A stretch of DNA of 42,278 bases from a virus. The translations under genes were made by a program, and so were the position numbers. The notes beneath the pieces are model-generated. The model did no database searches, was not told the DNA's origin, and was given only the letters and a program-made list of their open reading frames with translations. The stretch spans positions 1 to 42,278 of IMG/VR virus record IMGVR_UViG_3300032820_000027; one strand, 5' to 3'. Shown here piece after piece: positions 6,365 through 13,216 of this stretch; position 1 is the first letter of the stretch; each line of letters opens with the position of its first letter.

Positions 6365-6483
6365 ATTAACACTGACAACTAACGTAGGCTGTTATTATTA
6401 ACACTCGTAACTAACGTAGGTCATTGTTACTAACACTCATAACTAACATAGGGACTATTATTATTACTCTTAACTAACATAGA
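6365..6483. repeat. Four direct repeats (iterons) with a 32-bp period
   Basis: Related 24-bp units begin at 6365, 6397, 6429 and 6460, spaced 32, 32 and 31 bp, close to three helical turns. The common core is TAACTAAC(G/A)TAGG preceded by ATTAACACT; the last unit is most diverged. Spacers are also similar (TGTTATT, CATTGTT, GACTATT). Phased iterons beside an AT-rich tract are typical of initiator binding at replication origins; activator binding is the alternative. Confidence 0.8.
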
Positions 6484-6532
6484 TGTTATCACCTTACTAT
6501 TAATGCGCCCCCTGGTACTCGAGGTGAGTAGC

Positions 6533-6542
6533 CCCCGCGGGG
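6533..6542. repeat. GC palindrome CCCCGCGGGG, copy 1
   Basis: A perfect 10-bp palindrome, also at 7298-7307 and 7388-7397. All three are in non-coding DNA flanking the gene at 6752-7186 and each is followed by A. This is striking in an AT-leaning non-coding region. Confidence 0.6.
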
Positions 6543-6548
6543 ACGCAG

Positions 6549-6626
6549 TAGGGAAAAGCCCACTGGGGAATTGGCTACGGGGTAATTGGCTACGGGGGAA
6601 AAGCCTACGTGGTGAGAAGCCCACGG
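6549..6626. repeat. Degenerate 15-bp tandem repeat cluster
   Basis: About five units of the form GGGG(T)AATTGGCTAC or GGGGAAAAGCC(C/T)AC follow each other with a 14-16 bp period. The best pair is an exact 14-bp repeat at 6569-6582 and 6584-6597. It lies between the iterons and the rightward promoter. Both strands are open here in some frames, giving repetitive peptides (GNWLRGNWLRGKSLRG), but no ribosome-binding site supports translation. Confidence 0.7.
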
Positions 6627-6682
6627 TCCCCCAGGGTGATCCCCGAGGGGAGAATTATTTTTTCTCTTCGGTCGTTTTTTGC

Positions 6683-6710
6683 TTGACCTATCGTAGTGAA
6701 GCTGTATTAT
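6683..6710 (+). promoter_or_regulatory. Rightward promoter of the 6752 gene
   Basis: TTGACC (6683-6688), a 16-bp spacer and TATTAT (6705-6710), with a T-rich upstream tract. Transcription would start near 6717. It faces the divergent early promoter across the origin-like region. Confidence 0.75.
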
Positions 6711-6716
6711 AGGGGT

Positions 6717-6732
6717 GTCGCAATAAAGCGAC
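6717..6732 (+). other. 5'-end hairpin of the 6752 transcript
   Basis: GTCGC / GCGAC around AATAAA starts at the predicted first transcribed base. A hairpin at the very 5' end commonly protects an mRNA from decay, which fits a highly expressed single-gene unit. Confidence 0.45.
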
Positions 6733-6751
6733 AAAAAAGGGAACATAAAAA

Positions 6752-7186
6752 ATGTCTGAGAGAATCGTTATCAAGAGAATGGTTGGAATCCAAACCTTCG
6801 ACAAAGAGACAGGCAAGCGGCTTTGGTCCACGAAGGAACAGTTTGGCGCGGACAAGATCAATCTTACCTTCGATTTTGGCACCACCGAAGCTATCGTAGG
6901 TGGCGAGGGTCCGTTGACGGTTGAGGAGCTTTGCAAGCTGGCCCTTCGGTCCATTGTCATTATCAAGCAAGGACAAGAGCGCCGCACTTCGCTCTCGACT
7001 GGCCGCTACAATGTGACCGAAGGCAAGGCAATATCGGTGGCTGACATTCTGACCGAAGAGAGGCGGACTGGTCAGAATCGGGAAGCACGTGACAACATGA
7101 TCGCCCGATCCGAGCGAGAACGGATCGTAGGGAAGCTGATCGAAGGTGGAATGTCCGAAGAGCAAGCCGAAGCTATGGTGGCATAA
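6752..7186 (+). CDS. Highly expressed hypothetical protein in its own transcription unit, 144 aa
   Basis: I recognise no family. The N-terminal half looks beta-rich (ERIVIKRMVGIQTFD, INLTFDFGTTEAIVG), followed by a helix with one cysteine and a basic, Arg/Glu-rich C-terminal helix region (EERRTGQNREARDNM, then SERERIVGKLIEGGM). ATG 6752 has AAAGGGAAC upstream. The gene is bracketed by its own sigma70 promoter (6683-6710), a 5' hairpin and a strong terminator (7209-7240). Its codon use is richer in G and C at third positions than most neighbours and resembles that of the coat protein gene, as expected for abundant products. It lies beside the origin-like region. An early regulator, DNA-binding protein or abundant virion protein are all possible. 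Confidence 0.8.
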   Translation: MSERIVIKRMVGIQTFDKETGKRLWSTKEQFGADKINLTFDFGTTEAIVGGEGPLTVEELCKLALRSIVIIKQGQERRTSLSTGRYNVTEGKAISVADILTEERRTGQNREARDNMIARSERERIVGKLIEGGMSEEQAEAMVA

Positions 7187-7208
7187 ACCCTCAGGGTTAT
7201 ACCCCAGG

Positions 7209-7240
7209 AACCCTCTAGGGCTTACGCTCTAGGGGGTTTT
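7209..7240 (+). terminator. Intrinsic terminator after the 6752 gene
   Basis: A 13-bp stem with two G-T pairs runs from AACCCTCTAGGGC to GCTCTAGGGGGTT with a TTAC loop, followed by TTTTCCT. A smaller AACCCT/AGGGTT repeat just precedes it. It closes the single-gene unit. The interval 7241-7569 beyond it has no gene: it contains GC palindromes, one dispersed palindrome and a GCCGC/GCGGC hairpin near 7490. Confidence 0.85.
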
Positions 7241-7297
7241 CCTGTGGGTGGATGCACCCGATACCCTCCCCCCGGGGACTGTAGGCTTTAACCCTCG

Positions 7298-7307
7298 CCC
7301 CGCGGGG
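7298..7307. repeat. GC palindrome CCCCGCGGGG, copy 2
   Basis: A perfect palindrome in the non-coding interval after the terminator, followed by ACACCGGGG. Confidence 0.55.
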
Positions 7308-7387
7308 ACACCGGGGCACTACCCCCCCTCCCCCACCCCATCCCTATTTCTAACCCATCCCTTAAATAGAATAGATTTTTAGAAAGT

Positions 7388-7397
7388 CCCCGCGGGG
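7388..7397. repeat. GC palindrome CCCCGCGGGG, copy 3
   Basis: A perfect palindrome 28 bp upstream of the dispersed palindrome at 7425. Confidence 0.55.
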
Positions 7398-7424
7398 AAC
7401 CTCTACCCCTCTCCTCCAGGGACA

Positions 7425-7437
7425 TTCAATCATTGAA
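7425..7437. promoter_or_regulatory. Dispersed palindrome TTCAATNATTGAA, copy 3
   Basis: TTCAATCATTGAA in non-coding DNA, 133 bp upstream of the late promoter -35. Like copy 2 it has the flank ACA on the left and C on the right. Confidence 0.9.
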
Positions 7438-7569
7438 CTTTTTCTATGTTGATAATTAGTATATTAAAAACGTCAGTCTCGATCGGCCGCAGAGCGGCAC
7501 GTTGAATATATGGGGTTTGCATCATAATCCCCCAATCGCACTTTTATAATTAGTACCCCGCAAAAAACA

Positions 7570-7598
7570 TTGTTTATCAGACACCCGTCTGTTATAAT
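7570..7598 (+). promoter_or_regulatory. Late-operon promoter
   Basis: TTGTTT (7570-7575), a 17-bp spacer, then a perfect TATAAT (7593-7598). Transcription would begin around 7605, at the first ATG of the next gene, so that reading would be leaderless. No terminator is visible from here to 34844, so this may drive the whole 27-kb structural operon. Confidence 0.75.
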
Positions 7599-7604
7599 GT
7601 GGGC

Positions 7605-7922
7605 ATGAGTGTTAAAGTACTCAAATCCCCGCTGGCTGTAGGATTAGCGGAGATGAAAGAAATCTACGGAAACCACATTAAGGTAGGGAATACTATTATG
7701 GGTAAGAAGCTCACGAACGTAATGGGTGATGATACTAAGAGCGGTAAGAGTCGGCGCCTTGGGGATACCTCAGGCGGTGCCGGGACTTATGCTCCTCCGT
7801 CGGTTGATAAGAGTGGTCCCAATGCAGGGCCCCTTTCCTACGCCTCGTATGGCGCACCCGCATCCAATCTCCGCAGTCCTGGAAAGCGTGGAGTTATGAG
7901 CGGTTCCTCCGGGAAGAAATAG
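7605..7922 (+). CDS. Hypothetical protein at the head of the late operon, up to 105 aa
   Basis: ATG 7605 coincides with the predicted transcription start and has no Shine-Dalgarno. The internal ATG at 7698 (MGKKLTNVMGDD) has AAGGTAGGG about 9 bases upstream and may be the real start, giving 74 residues. The common part is Gly-, Ser- and Pro-rich and low in hydrophobic residues (GDTSGGAGTYAPPSVDKSG), so it is probably disordered. No family recognised. It immediately precedes another Gly/Ser-rich gene and the terminase genes, so a minor structural role is possible. Confidence 0.6.
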   Translation: MSVKVLKSPLAVGLAEMKEIYGNHIKVGNTIMGKKLTNVMGDDTKSGKSRRLGDTSGGAGTYAPPSVDKSGPNAGPLSYASYGAPASNLRSPGKRGVMSGSSGKK

Positions 7923-7923
7923 T

Positions 7924-8373
7924 ATGTGGGGGATGATTGGTAGTTGGTTGATGGATAGCCTCATGGGTAGTGCCGCAAGTGGTGCTGCTAGCGGTGCCGC
8001 GAGTGGAGGCTTCTGGGAGAGTATGCTAGGGGGTCTTGGTGCTAACGATGCAGCGGCAGTAGAAACATTAGGTGGAGATCCAAATGCATTCGGTAGTAGT
8101 CCTGCTGGTTATGTCCTAGAGGGTGGAGCAGCTCCTGGTAGCCCTGGCGGGGGAGGATGGGGAGAACTTCTAGGTAAGCAATTGGATAAGCCTAGTACCC
8201 TTACACCTATGCAGGTAAATAGTCAACAAAGTCCACAGGCATCTTCTTCCTCTGGAACTATGTGGTCGCCGCCCCAGGGTGGTGGATCTCAGAATTTCCA
8301 GGCGGACTTTATCCGACAAAAGGCTATGGAAGAACTTCTCTTTGGACCACAGGGACGATACTGGAACAGCTAA
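7924..8373 (+). CDS. Gly/Ala/Ser-rich hypothetical protein, 149 aa
   Basis: The N-terminus (MWGMIGSWLMDSLMG) is hydrophobic and is followed by a small repeat, GAASGAASG, then long Gly/Ser/Pro/Gln-rich linkers and a short helix at the end (ADFIRQKAMEELLFG). The composition resembles minor virion or internal proteins of podoviruses, but I cannot assign a family. It begins one base after the previous stop and ends one base before the small terminase gene. Confidence 0.7.
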   Translation: MWGMIGSWLMDSLMGSAASGAASGAASGGFWESMLGGLGANDAAAVETLGGDPNAFGSSPAGYVLEGGAAPGSPGGGGWGELLGKQLDKPSTLTPMQVNSQQSPQASSSSGTMWSPPQGGGSQNFQADFIRQKAMEELLFGPQGRYWNS

Positions 8374-8374
8374 T

Positions 8375-8878
8375 ATGACCCAGCTTAACAGCGAAGCCCT
8401 CCTTCCTATATCCCTCCTGGGTAAGGAATCCAAGGCTAAGCCGATTAAAAAATACTCCATCAGGCATAAGAGGATGCTAGCCCTTTACCTACAGGGGTAT
8501 TCCCCTACCCAGATTGCTGACTCACTGGGATGCGCTCCTGCTACAGTTAGCGCCATTGTTAATAATCCTCGATCTAAAGAAGTAATATCTGAAGCTATCT
8601 CGCATTATGATATGCGACTTAAGGCCCTCCAGGGCCCTGCTATAGATACCTTAAAATACGCTATGGAAGGAGACGATACGCGGTGTGCCCTGGAGGCCGC
8701 TAAGATTGTCCTGAAGAGTCAGGGTAAGATGGACCCTCAGCCTGAGCAAGTTACGGGTACAGCGGAGGATGTTGTTCAGGAGATCTATAAGATAGAGGGC
8801 GATGGGAAGCTTAATATCACTATCGGGAAGCAGCGACTGAAGAGAGTGGCTGGCGATTCCCACAGTGCCGTTCAATAA
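8375..8878 (+). CDS. Terminase small subunit (putative)
   Basis: I chose ATG 8375 (MTQLNSEALL), directly after the previous stop; a longer reading from 8279 would overlap that gene by 95 bp. Residues 30-65 contain a helix-turn-helix (MLALYLQGYSPTQIADSLG, then APATVSAIVNNPRSKEVI), the usual DNA-recognition part of small terminases, which bind the packaging start site. A helical middle (oligomerisation) and a charged C-terminus follow. The large subunit starts 13 bp later. The stop codon lies inside a copy of the dispersed palindrome (8871-8883). The call rests on the HTH and context. Confidence 0.75.
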   Translation: MTQLNSEALLPISLLGKESKAKPIKKYSIRHKRMLALYLQGYSPTQIADSLGCAPATVSAIVNNPRSKEVISEAISHYDMRLKALQGPAIDTLKYAMEGDDTRCALEAAKIVLKSQGKMDPQPEQVTGTAEDVVQEIYKIEGDGKLNITIGKQRLKRVAGDSHSAVQ

Positions 8879-8883
8879 TTGAA
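8871..8883. promoter_or_regulatory. Dispersed palindrome TTCAATNATTGAA, copy 4
   Basis: TTCAATAATTGAA covers the stop codon of the small terminase gene and the first bases of the GAAGG ribosome-binding site of the large terminase gene. Confidence 0.9.
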
Positions 8884-8891
8884 GGTTAGTT

Positions 8892-10493
8892 TTGGGCGAT
8901 AATCTAACAACAGAAGGCTTCGCCATCGAGAAGCTATTGGCTATCTCCGATAAGACCGGGGAGGATGTTGACTTCATTCTCAATGATGCCCAGCGCCATC
9001 TGGATACTAATTTAACGGGAAGGGATCTCGTCCCGAAAGCCCGCCAGGAGGGGGTCTCTTCCTACTTCCTAGCCCGTTACCTGATAGCCTGTCTGGGGCG
9101 GAGAAATACCAAGGCGGTTGTTATCTCCCATGACCAAGAGTCCACCCAGAGGATGCTGTCTAAGGTTAAGTACTACATTAACCATTTCCGCGGGCCTGCC
9201 CCAGTCATGCACAATAGCTCAGCTAATCTAATAACCTTCCCTAAGAATGACTCTATGTTTTACATAGGTACTGCTGGCTCGAGGAAGTTTGGTCGAGGTG
9301 ATACTATCACTCACCTCCACTGTTCCGAGTATGCCTATTGGCCCAATCCCCAGGAGTTGATAAAGGGCCTTTTCCAGGCTGTCCCGATGGGCACCGGAGA
9401 GATTGCTATTGAGTCCACAGGGAACGGCTTCAACGATTATCACCGAAGATGTTTCCGAGCCTACCAAGGGGCCTCCCAGTGGACCTGTCATTTCCTCCCA
9501 TGGCATACCTTTCCTGAGTACTCCCTCCCCCTGGAGGAAGAAGAATCTCTGGACTTCATGGATAGGTTGGATGTTGACCTAGAGGAGGATTCCCTATCGG
9601 AGATCCTGACCCCTGAGCAACTAGCCTGGAGACGGGTTAAGCTGGAGGAGTTGGATTACGACCTGAGATCCTTCCGCCAGGAATACCCCATGACCCTGGA
9701 TGAGTGCTTCCAGGCATCGGGAGAGAGTGTCTTCCACAGAGTCAACTATGTAAAGACAGACCTCTGGCAGACAGCCGATAGCTCTACTCGTATCCTGGAA
9801 GGGCATCCCCGGAAAGAATGCACCTACGTTGCCGGCGCTGATGTTGGGGGCGGAGTGAGTAAGGATTCCAGTGTACTCTCTGTTATCTGCGTAGAGACTA
9901 TGGATCAGGTCCTAGAGTATACCAATAATAAACTAGATCCCGAAGCCTTTGCATATAAGTGTGAGTCTATCCTAAAATCGTTTAGGAATCCCTACCTAGT
10001 GGTGGAATCCAATAACCATGGTATTCTTACACTAGCCATCCTTAATAAGATATATCCTTCTAATATGATATATAGAACCCCCTCCTCCGGGAATTCAGTC
10101 GAGGAGCGCAGGCTGCATAACCTGGGGTACAGAACTACCGTCCGTAGCAAACCGCTTATGATCGGACGGCTCCGTTCTATACTGGCTCACGAAAAGAGTC
10201 AGGGGGGACTTACTGTCTTCAGCCCATTGCTGAGGGATCAATTGTCTACCTTCATCGAGCACTCTAATGGAAAGATGGGTGCCCAGGACGGATGTGATGA
10301 TGACTGTGTGATGGCACTTGCCTGTGCAGTAACAGGAATTAATCAGGCTGCTCTCTTTGCGGAATCTGCAAGGTACAAAGCGCCTGTGGAAGTTATAGAC
10401 CCATTCTCCTTCGACACTATTGTCAAGGAAATGCGTCGGGGTGGTGAGAGGTTTCCAGTACGAGACATCAGAGGATTGGATACTATCCACTGA
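8892..10493 (+). CDS. terL: Terminase large subunit
   Basis: The packaging motor: an N-terminal ATPase drives DNA into the prohead and a C-terminal RNase H-like nuclease cuts it. Visible motifs are the variant Walker A KARQEGVSS (residues 49-57), a Walker B-type LHCSEYAYW, a coupling motif ESTGNG, and nuclease acids in GADVGGGVSKDSS, VVESNNHG and DGCDDDC. The 533-residue length is normal. It starts with TTG at 8892 behind GAAGG, part of which lies in palindrome copy 4. Its stop overlaps the start of the metallopeptidase gene (TGATG). Confidence 0.95.
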   Translation: MGDNLTTEGFAIEKLLAISDKTGEDVDFILNDAQRHLDTNLTGRDLVPKARQEGVSSYFLARYLIACLGRRNTKAVVISHDQESTQRMLSKVKYYINHFRGPAPVMHNSSANLITFPKNDSMFYIGTAGSRKFGRGDTITHLHCSEYAYWPNPQELIKGLFQAVPMGTGEIAIESTGNGFNDYHRRCFRAYQGASQWTCHFLPWHTFPEYSLPLEEEESLDFMDRLDVDLEEDSLSEILTPEQLAWRRVKLEELDYDLRSFRQEYPMTLDECFQASGESVFHRVNYVKTDLWQTADSSTRILEGHPRKECTYVAGADVGGGVSKDSSVLSVICVETMDQVLEYTNNKLDPEAFAYKCESILKSFRNPYLVVESNNHGILTLAILNKIYPSNMIYRTPSSGNSVEERRLHNLGYRTTVRSKPLMIGRLRSILAHEKSQGGLTVFSPLLRDQLSTFIEHSNGKMGAQDGCDDDCVMALACAVTGINQAALFAESARYKAPVEVIDPFSFDTIVKEMRRGGERFPVRDIRGLDTIH

Positions 10494-12508
10494 TGAGATT
10501 CCTACTTCTATTAATCCTCATTTTGTCCCTCAGTACCATCAGCTACGGTGGTGAGTTGGACAATCTGTCTGTAAAGCAACTGTCAGGGATGGGGAAGCTG
10601 ATAACTGAGTTCCCGGGCTTAAAGTACAAGGTAAATAATAAGACGGGAACTATAAGATCCCTGTCTAATGGAACAGGTTATCTATCTAAGGCCTCTACTG
10701 AGAGTCCTGGAAAGATAGGATCTAGTTTTACACCGAGTATATTAGATGCACTAGACATTAATCCTGAGGATATTACTCTAGAATCAGAGCTTGTCCACCC
10801 TATTAGTGGGGCTGGTAATGCTCATTATGTTCAATCATACAAAGGGATTCCAGTATATAAAGGGATACTACAATATAATGTAAATAAGGATGGTAGAATA
10901 TACGCTGTGTATAATGACACTATCCCTGGATTAGATGATATTGTAGACACTGTAGTTCCGACTATAGACAAAAACTCTGTGCGTAAGATGGTGCTTAATG
11001 ATTCTGATATATCTAAGGAGAGAGCCACTATAACAGAACCAAAGTTAGTATTATATCCAGAGGAAAAGGGGATTGTCCATCTATCCTGGCTTGTGAATAT
11101 ATCTAGTTTTCTGGATGCTAAGGCGTATACTTATATGATAAATGCGGCTAGCGGAGATATACTTATTAAGCATTCTGCCATGCATAATGCTCCCCAGATT
11201 AAAACGTATTCACTAGAGTATCCCACTCCAATCCCCGGCCCGCTCTGGTCAACTCCAGCATGGCCTAGTGACGGTAGGACAACTGTAGTATACACCCCCG
11301 ACCCCACCGCATCGCCGCATGGTTGGCATAGTGACGGTCTTAATCTATATACAACTCTACAGGGAAATAACGTACACGTCTATGTAACCGGCCCAGATTA
11401 TTCTGGTTATATTCCCGATCAGCCGGACTGTGGCCCAGACCTAGATTGTACCTTCCCCATAGATTTTGCTAAGTCATATGCAGACCCGGTAAATACTGGA
11501 GCGGTAGCTGCTAATATTTTCTACATAGCCAACTTTGTTCATGATATGCAGTATCTCTATGGATTTACAGAGACAACGGGTAATTTCCAGGTTAATAACT
11601 TTGGAAGGGGTGGAGTGGAGGGCGACCCTATTCGTATACTAGCAAATAATCAACCTATGGGTGATGATGGATGTGGTCCACTAGCAACGGCAAACCTTCC
11701 CTACGTAGATGGTGGTTATGGAGAAGCTGCATTTTGTTCGACTGCTCCGGCCCCACCGGGAGCCTCTAAGGTAAGCAGCATGGGCGCTGATCTTGGTATA
11801 CATGAATTATATCATAGTTACACTGCCCGTACTGTAGGGGGAATAGGACCCTCCTCAGACGGTTGCTACGGTTGGCCTGAACCTTATGAGCAATCGACAA
11901 TAGAGCACGTAAGCTGGGCTCCCATGATGTATAAACTTAATACCGCAGATACATTTGATACTACTGTACCTTATAGCCAGTGGTCTGGTAATCAAGACCT
12001 AACCGGGCCGGGGATCTATCGGTATTGTAATTTTAATGCGGATCTATCTGCCGTCATTGACTTGATTAACGTGGGAGGATGCGGTGGGCCTAGTAGTGAC
12101 CCTGTAGGATGGACTTTTGAGACTTTAGGGGATTCGGGGATGACTGGAGCGAAAGGTTATAAGAAGGGTCAGCTCCTAAGTATCAATCTGTGGCAAGTCA
12201 TGTGGAAGTTGATCGGAGAGCATGGGATAGGGGATCTAAAGGATGGGCCATCTGGAGGAATTATAGGGGGTAATCAGAGGATGTTCCTGTACTACCACGA
12301 GGCCTTTATGAATATGCCATGTAATCCGGGTTACCTAGATATACGAGACGCGGTAGTTGCAGCTGCGACTAATAATTACGGCGGTGAAGATGTTTGCCTA
12401 GTATGGGAGGGATTCGCACAGAGGGGTATGGGATATGATGCTGTGTCCTCCTCGAATGATACTCTAGTAGTAACAAATGGTTTCGGTGTCCCACCGGCCT
12501 GTGAATAA
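10493..12508 (+). CDS. Secreted M36 (fungalysin-type) zinc metallopeptidase with FTP propeptide
   Basis: The product is a 671-residue zymogen. Residues 1-19 form a signal peptide (MRFLLLLILILSLSTISYG). Residues ~90-150 resemble the FTP propeptide of fungalysins and thermolysins (YVQSYKGIPVYKGILQYNV). The catalytic domain contains NIFYIANFVHDMQYLYGF and NNFGRGG, hallmarks of family M36, the zinc site HELYH at 437-441, and E471 (IEHVSW) as likely third ligand. The family degrades extracellular protein. It sits between terminase and portal with a coupled start (TGATG) and no strong ribosome-binding site, and is more AT-rich than TerL, suggesting a later insertion. All catalytic residues appear present. 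It could be released at lysis, exported by the host, or carried on virions; the sequence favours Sec export. Confidence 0.85.
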   Translation: MRFLLLLILILSLSTISYGGELDNLSVKQLSGMGKLITEFPGLKYKVNNKTGTIRSLSNGTGYLSKASTESPGKIGSSFTPSILDALDINPEDITLESELVHPISGAGNAHYVQSYKGIPVYKGILQYNVNKDGRIYAVYNDTIPGLDDIVDTVVPTIDKNSVRKMVLNDSDISKERATITEPKLVLYPEEKGIVHLSWLVNISSFLDAKAYTYMINAASGDILIKHSAMHNAPQIKTYSLEYPTPIPGPLWSTPAWPSDGRTTVVYTPDPTASPHGWHSDGLNLYTTLQGNNVHVYVTGPDYSGYIPDQPDCGPDLDCTFPIDFAKSYADPVNTGAVAANIFYIANFVHDMQYLYGFTETTGNFQVNNFGRGGVEGDPIRILANNQPMGDDGCGPLATANLPYVDGGYGEAAFCSTAPAPPGASKVSSMGADLGIHELYHSYTARTVGGIGPSSDGCYGWPEPYEQSTIEHVSWAPMMYKLNTADTFDTTVPYSQWSGNQDLTGPGIYRYCNFNADLSAVIDLINVGGCGGPSSDPVGWTFETLGDSGMTGAKGYKKGQLLSINLWQVMWKLIGEHGIGDLKDGPSGGIIGGNQRMFLYYHEAFMNMPCNPGYLDIRDAVVAAATNNYGGEDVCLVWEGFAQRGMGYDAVSSSNDTLVVTNGFGVPPACE

Positions 12509-12519
12509 GGAGAGATAGA

Positions 12520-12732
12520 ATGCCGCATAAAAGAAAAAAAGCAGTAAAAAAAGCACCTGCTAGTATGGGTAAAGCACCTAGAAAGTCTAAAACTGCTATG
12601 AGTTCTATAGCAAGAGTGAAAATGCCTAAAATGCCTAAAATGGGGAAAATCAAAGAGATTAAGATGCCCACTCCGGGATCTCTTGGGAAGCTAGATAAAG
12701 ACTATTTCAATAGGATGAAGAGGCTCAAGTAA
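12520..12732 (+). CDS. Small Lys-rich basic protein 1, 70 aa
   Basis: The protein is about one third Lys/Arg with short repeats (VKMPKMPKMGKIKEIKMP) and an AKK/KAP-like N-terminus reminiscent of histone H1 tails. It is probably disordered and able to bind DNA or line the capsid interior. No family recognised. ATG 12520 follows AAGGAGAGATAGA. It is paired with a second basic protein, and the stop overlaps that start (TAATG). Confidence 0.75.
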   Translation: MPHKRKKAVKKAPASMGKAPRKSKTAMSSIARVKMPKMPKMGKIKEIKMPTPGSLGKLDKDYFNRMKRLK

Positions 12733-12866
12733 TGCCCAAAGGACCCAAGGGAGAACACTACGCTTACACTAAAGAGGGAAAGAAGAAGGCCAAGATGGCA
12801 TGGTCTAAGTCGAAGAGAAAGAAGGTTTCTGCTGTTAAGAAAACCTCCGGTAGAAAAAAGAGATAG
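12732..12866 (+). CDS. Small Lys-rich basic protein 2, 44 aa
   Basis: Begins MPKGPKGEHYAYTKEGKKKA and ends in a Lys/Arg tail. About 18 of 44 residues are Lys or Arg. Its start shares a base with the previous stop, so translation is coupled. Like its neighbour it may condense or neutralise DNA during packaging; this is inference from composition and position between terminase and portal. Confidence 0.7.
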   Translation: MPKGPKGEHYAYTKEGKKKAKMAWSKSKRKKVSAVKKTSGRKKR

Positions 12867-12877
12867 GGAGTTAAGGG

Positions 12878-13216
12878 ATGCAGATTTTATTAGTGACTGA
12901 TGGAGGGATGGAAGAGTTGGAGAAAATTATGCTATGCCAAGGACATGAAGTCTCCAGGTTCTCCGTCCCTGATGATATACCTCCGACAGCGGAGAGTGTT
13001 TTCGGGAATTGGTTGGAGAATGTAGAGGGATCTGATCTAGTGATCCTAGATGATAAGTTGAAAAAGAAGTATGGTAAGATAGTGGACGTTATAAATGGCT
13101 CTGCGCTTTCTCTGAGTGAGACTATTACTAAGTTTATAGATCTCGGGATTAAGCCTGAGTCCCTTACTAAAGGTCGATTGGTAAGACGTAGGTGGTGGAA
13201 TAGAAATGGCAATTAG
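12878..13216 (+). CDS. Hypothetical protein, 112 aa
   Basis: The start MQILLVTDGGMEELEKI and later SDLVILDDKLKKKYGKIVDVI suggest a small alpha/beta fold, but no family or active site is recognised. The C-terminus is basic (GRLVRRRWWNRNGN). ATG 12878 is preceded by TAGGGAGTTAAGGG. It overlaps the portal start by 11 bp. Confidence 0.7.
   Translation: MQILLVTDGGMEELEKIMLCQGHEVSRFSVPDDIPPTAESVFGNWLENVEGSDLVILDDKLKKKYGKIVDVINGSALSLSETITKFIDLGIKPESLTKGRLVRRRWWNRNGN

Noticed and set aside
6430-6746. Several open frames on both strands through the repeat cluster, with repetitive peptides such as GNWLRGNWLRGKSLRG.
   Set aside because: The open frames arise from 15-bp repeats (a multiple of three), lack ribosome-binding sites, overlap the promoter and iterons, and contradict each other.
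6707-7165. 152-residue minus-strand frame opposite gene 6752.
   Set aside because: It is a shadow of a gene with its own promoter, ribosome-binding site and terminator; the antisense frame has none.
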